Shown: in pieces, positions 63,949-64,000 of the stretch
Layout: each line of letters opens with the position of its first letter
Position numbering within the stretch: the stretch's first letter is position 1
NCBI GenBank assembly: GCA_900542015.1
Contig: UQLY01000007.1
Coordinates: 96,545 to 160,544, forward strand
DNA length: 64,000 nt
Source: an uncultured Lachnospiraceae bacterium
GTDB taxonomy: Bacteria > Bacillota > Clostridia > Lachnospirales > Lachnospiraceae
Reading direction: 5' to 3'
Made by a program: the position numbers and the translations under genes
Notes under the pieces: generated by a model
Databases searched by the model: none
The model's input: only the letters and a program-made list of their open reading frames with translations
What the model was told of the DNA's origin: nothing

Positions 63949-64000
63949 ATGGCAGCGCGTCAAGCTGGATTTCCTGGTATCAGAATTGAGCAACGTTGCT
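63929..64000 (+). CDS. 5' end of a gene running off the window
   Basis: ATG at 63929 with AAGGAGG nine bases upstream; 24 codons are visible (beginning MKQLFNKWQRVKLDF) before the window ends. Too short to identify. It overlaps the preceding small gene by 20 bases in another frame. Confidence 0.6.
   Translation, partial: MKQLFNKWQRVKLDFLVSELSNVA

Noticed and set aside
1..64000. tRNA, rRNA, CRISPR arrays, insertion sequences or prophage genes
   Set aside because: None was seen on either strand: no cloverleaf-like intergenic segment, no regularly spaced repeats, no transposase, integrase or phage structural gene.

Overview
The window looks like chromosomal DNA from a spore-forming anaerobic Firmicute, most likely of the family Lachnospiraceae. 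The signs are sporulation genes (yqfC, yqfD, SpoVB-like, BofC-like), a combined mreBCD/minCDE/rodA cell-shape cluster followed by sepF, strong AGGAGG ribosome sites with frequent TTG/GTG starts, and clostridial families such as DUF4321, YnzC and the aluminium-resistance PLP protein. I saw no rRNA, tRNA, CRISPR array, insertion sequence or prophage. The family assignment is inference from gene content.

Layout. 1-2650: rlmH, then an A+T-rich stretch of accessory genes (SUKH-like protein, VOC protein, and an overlapping DUF3990 plus partner pair resembling a toxin-antitoxin module). 2650-10160: DUF305 protein, a 1232-residue hybrid histidine kinase, two orphan proteins, a bacteriohemerythrin and a two-subunit chromate-type transporter. 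10340-14800: a four-gene ABC exporter operon whose first permease gene carries a perfect hairpin. 14900-18720: an LTA-synthase-like enzyme and an alanine/sodium symporter with a promoter-terminator leader. 18760-28020: NYN-LOTUS protein, pyrimidine nucleoside phosphorylase, then yqfC-yqfD-phoH-(degenerate yqfF)-ybeY, a SpoVB-like flippase and a BofC-like protein.

28020-42280: a run of housekeeping genes starting at an internal promoter: two FAD proteins, proB, ynzC-like, 5-formyl-THF cyclo-ligase, proA, miaB, mutS, mutL, miaA and a methionine gamma-lyase-like enzyme. Proline synthesis, mismatch repair and tRNA A37 modification are interleaved. 42380-56140: DUF4321, radC, mreB, mreC, mreD, a PBP2 with a large insert, minC, minD, minE, rodA, mgsA, a D,D-carboxypeptidase lipoprotein, a small P-loop protein, a HlyD-like protein, yggS and sepF. 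This is a cell elongation and division cluster ending at a clear terminator, with a separate sepF promoter inside yggS.

56150-64000: aroB, lspA, rluD, an unknown gene with a strong promoter, cstA, an unlisted 35-residue membrane microprotein with a structured leader, an unknown membrane protein, a cytidylate-kinase-like protein and finally an attenuator-like leader. That leader has a possible 32-residue leader peptide and a terminator that buries the ribosome site of the next small gene. The last gene runs off the window. Least explained are the 63.4-64.0 kb leader, the DUF3990 pair, the hairpin in the ABC permease gene and the HD protein that has lost its metal-binding aspartate.
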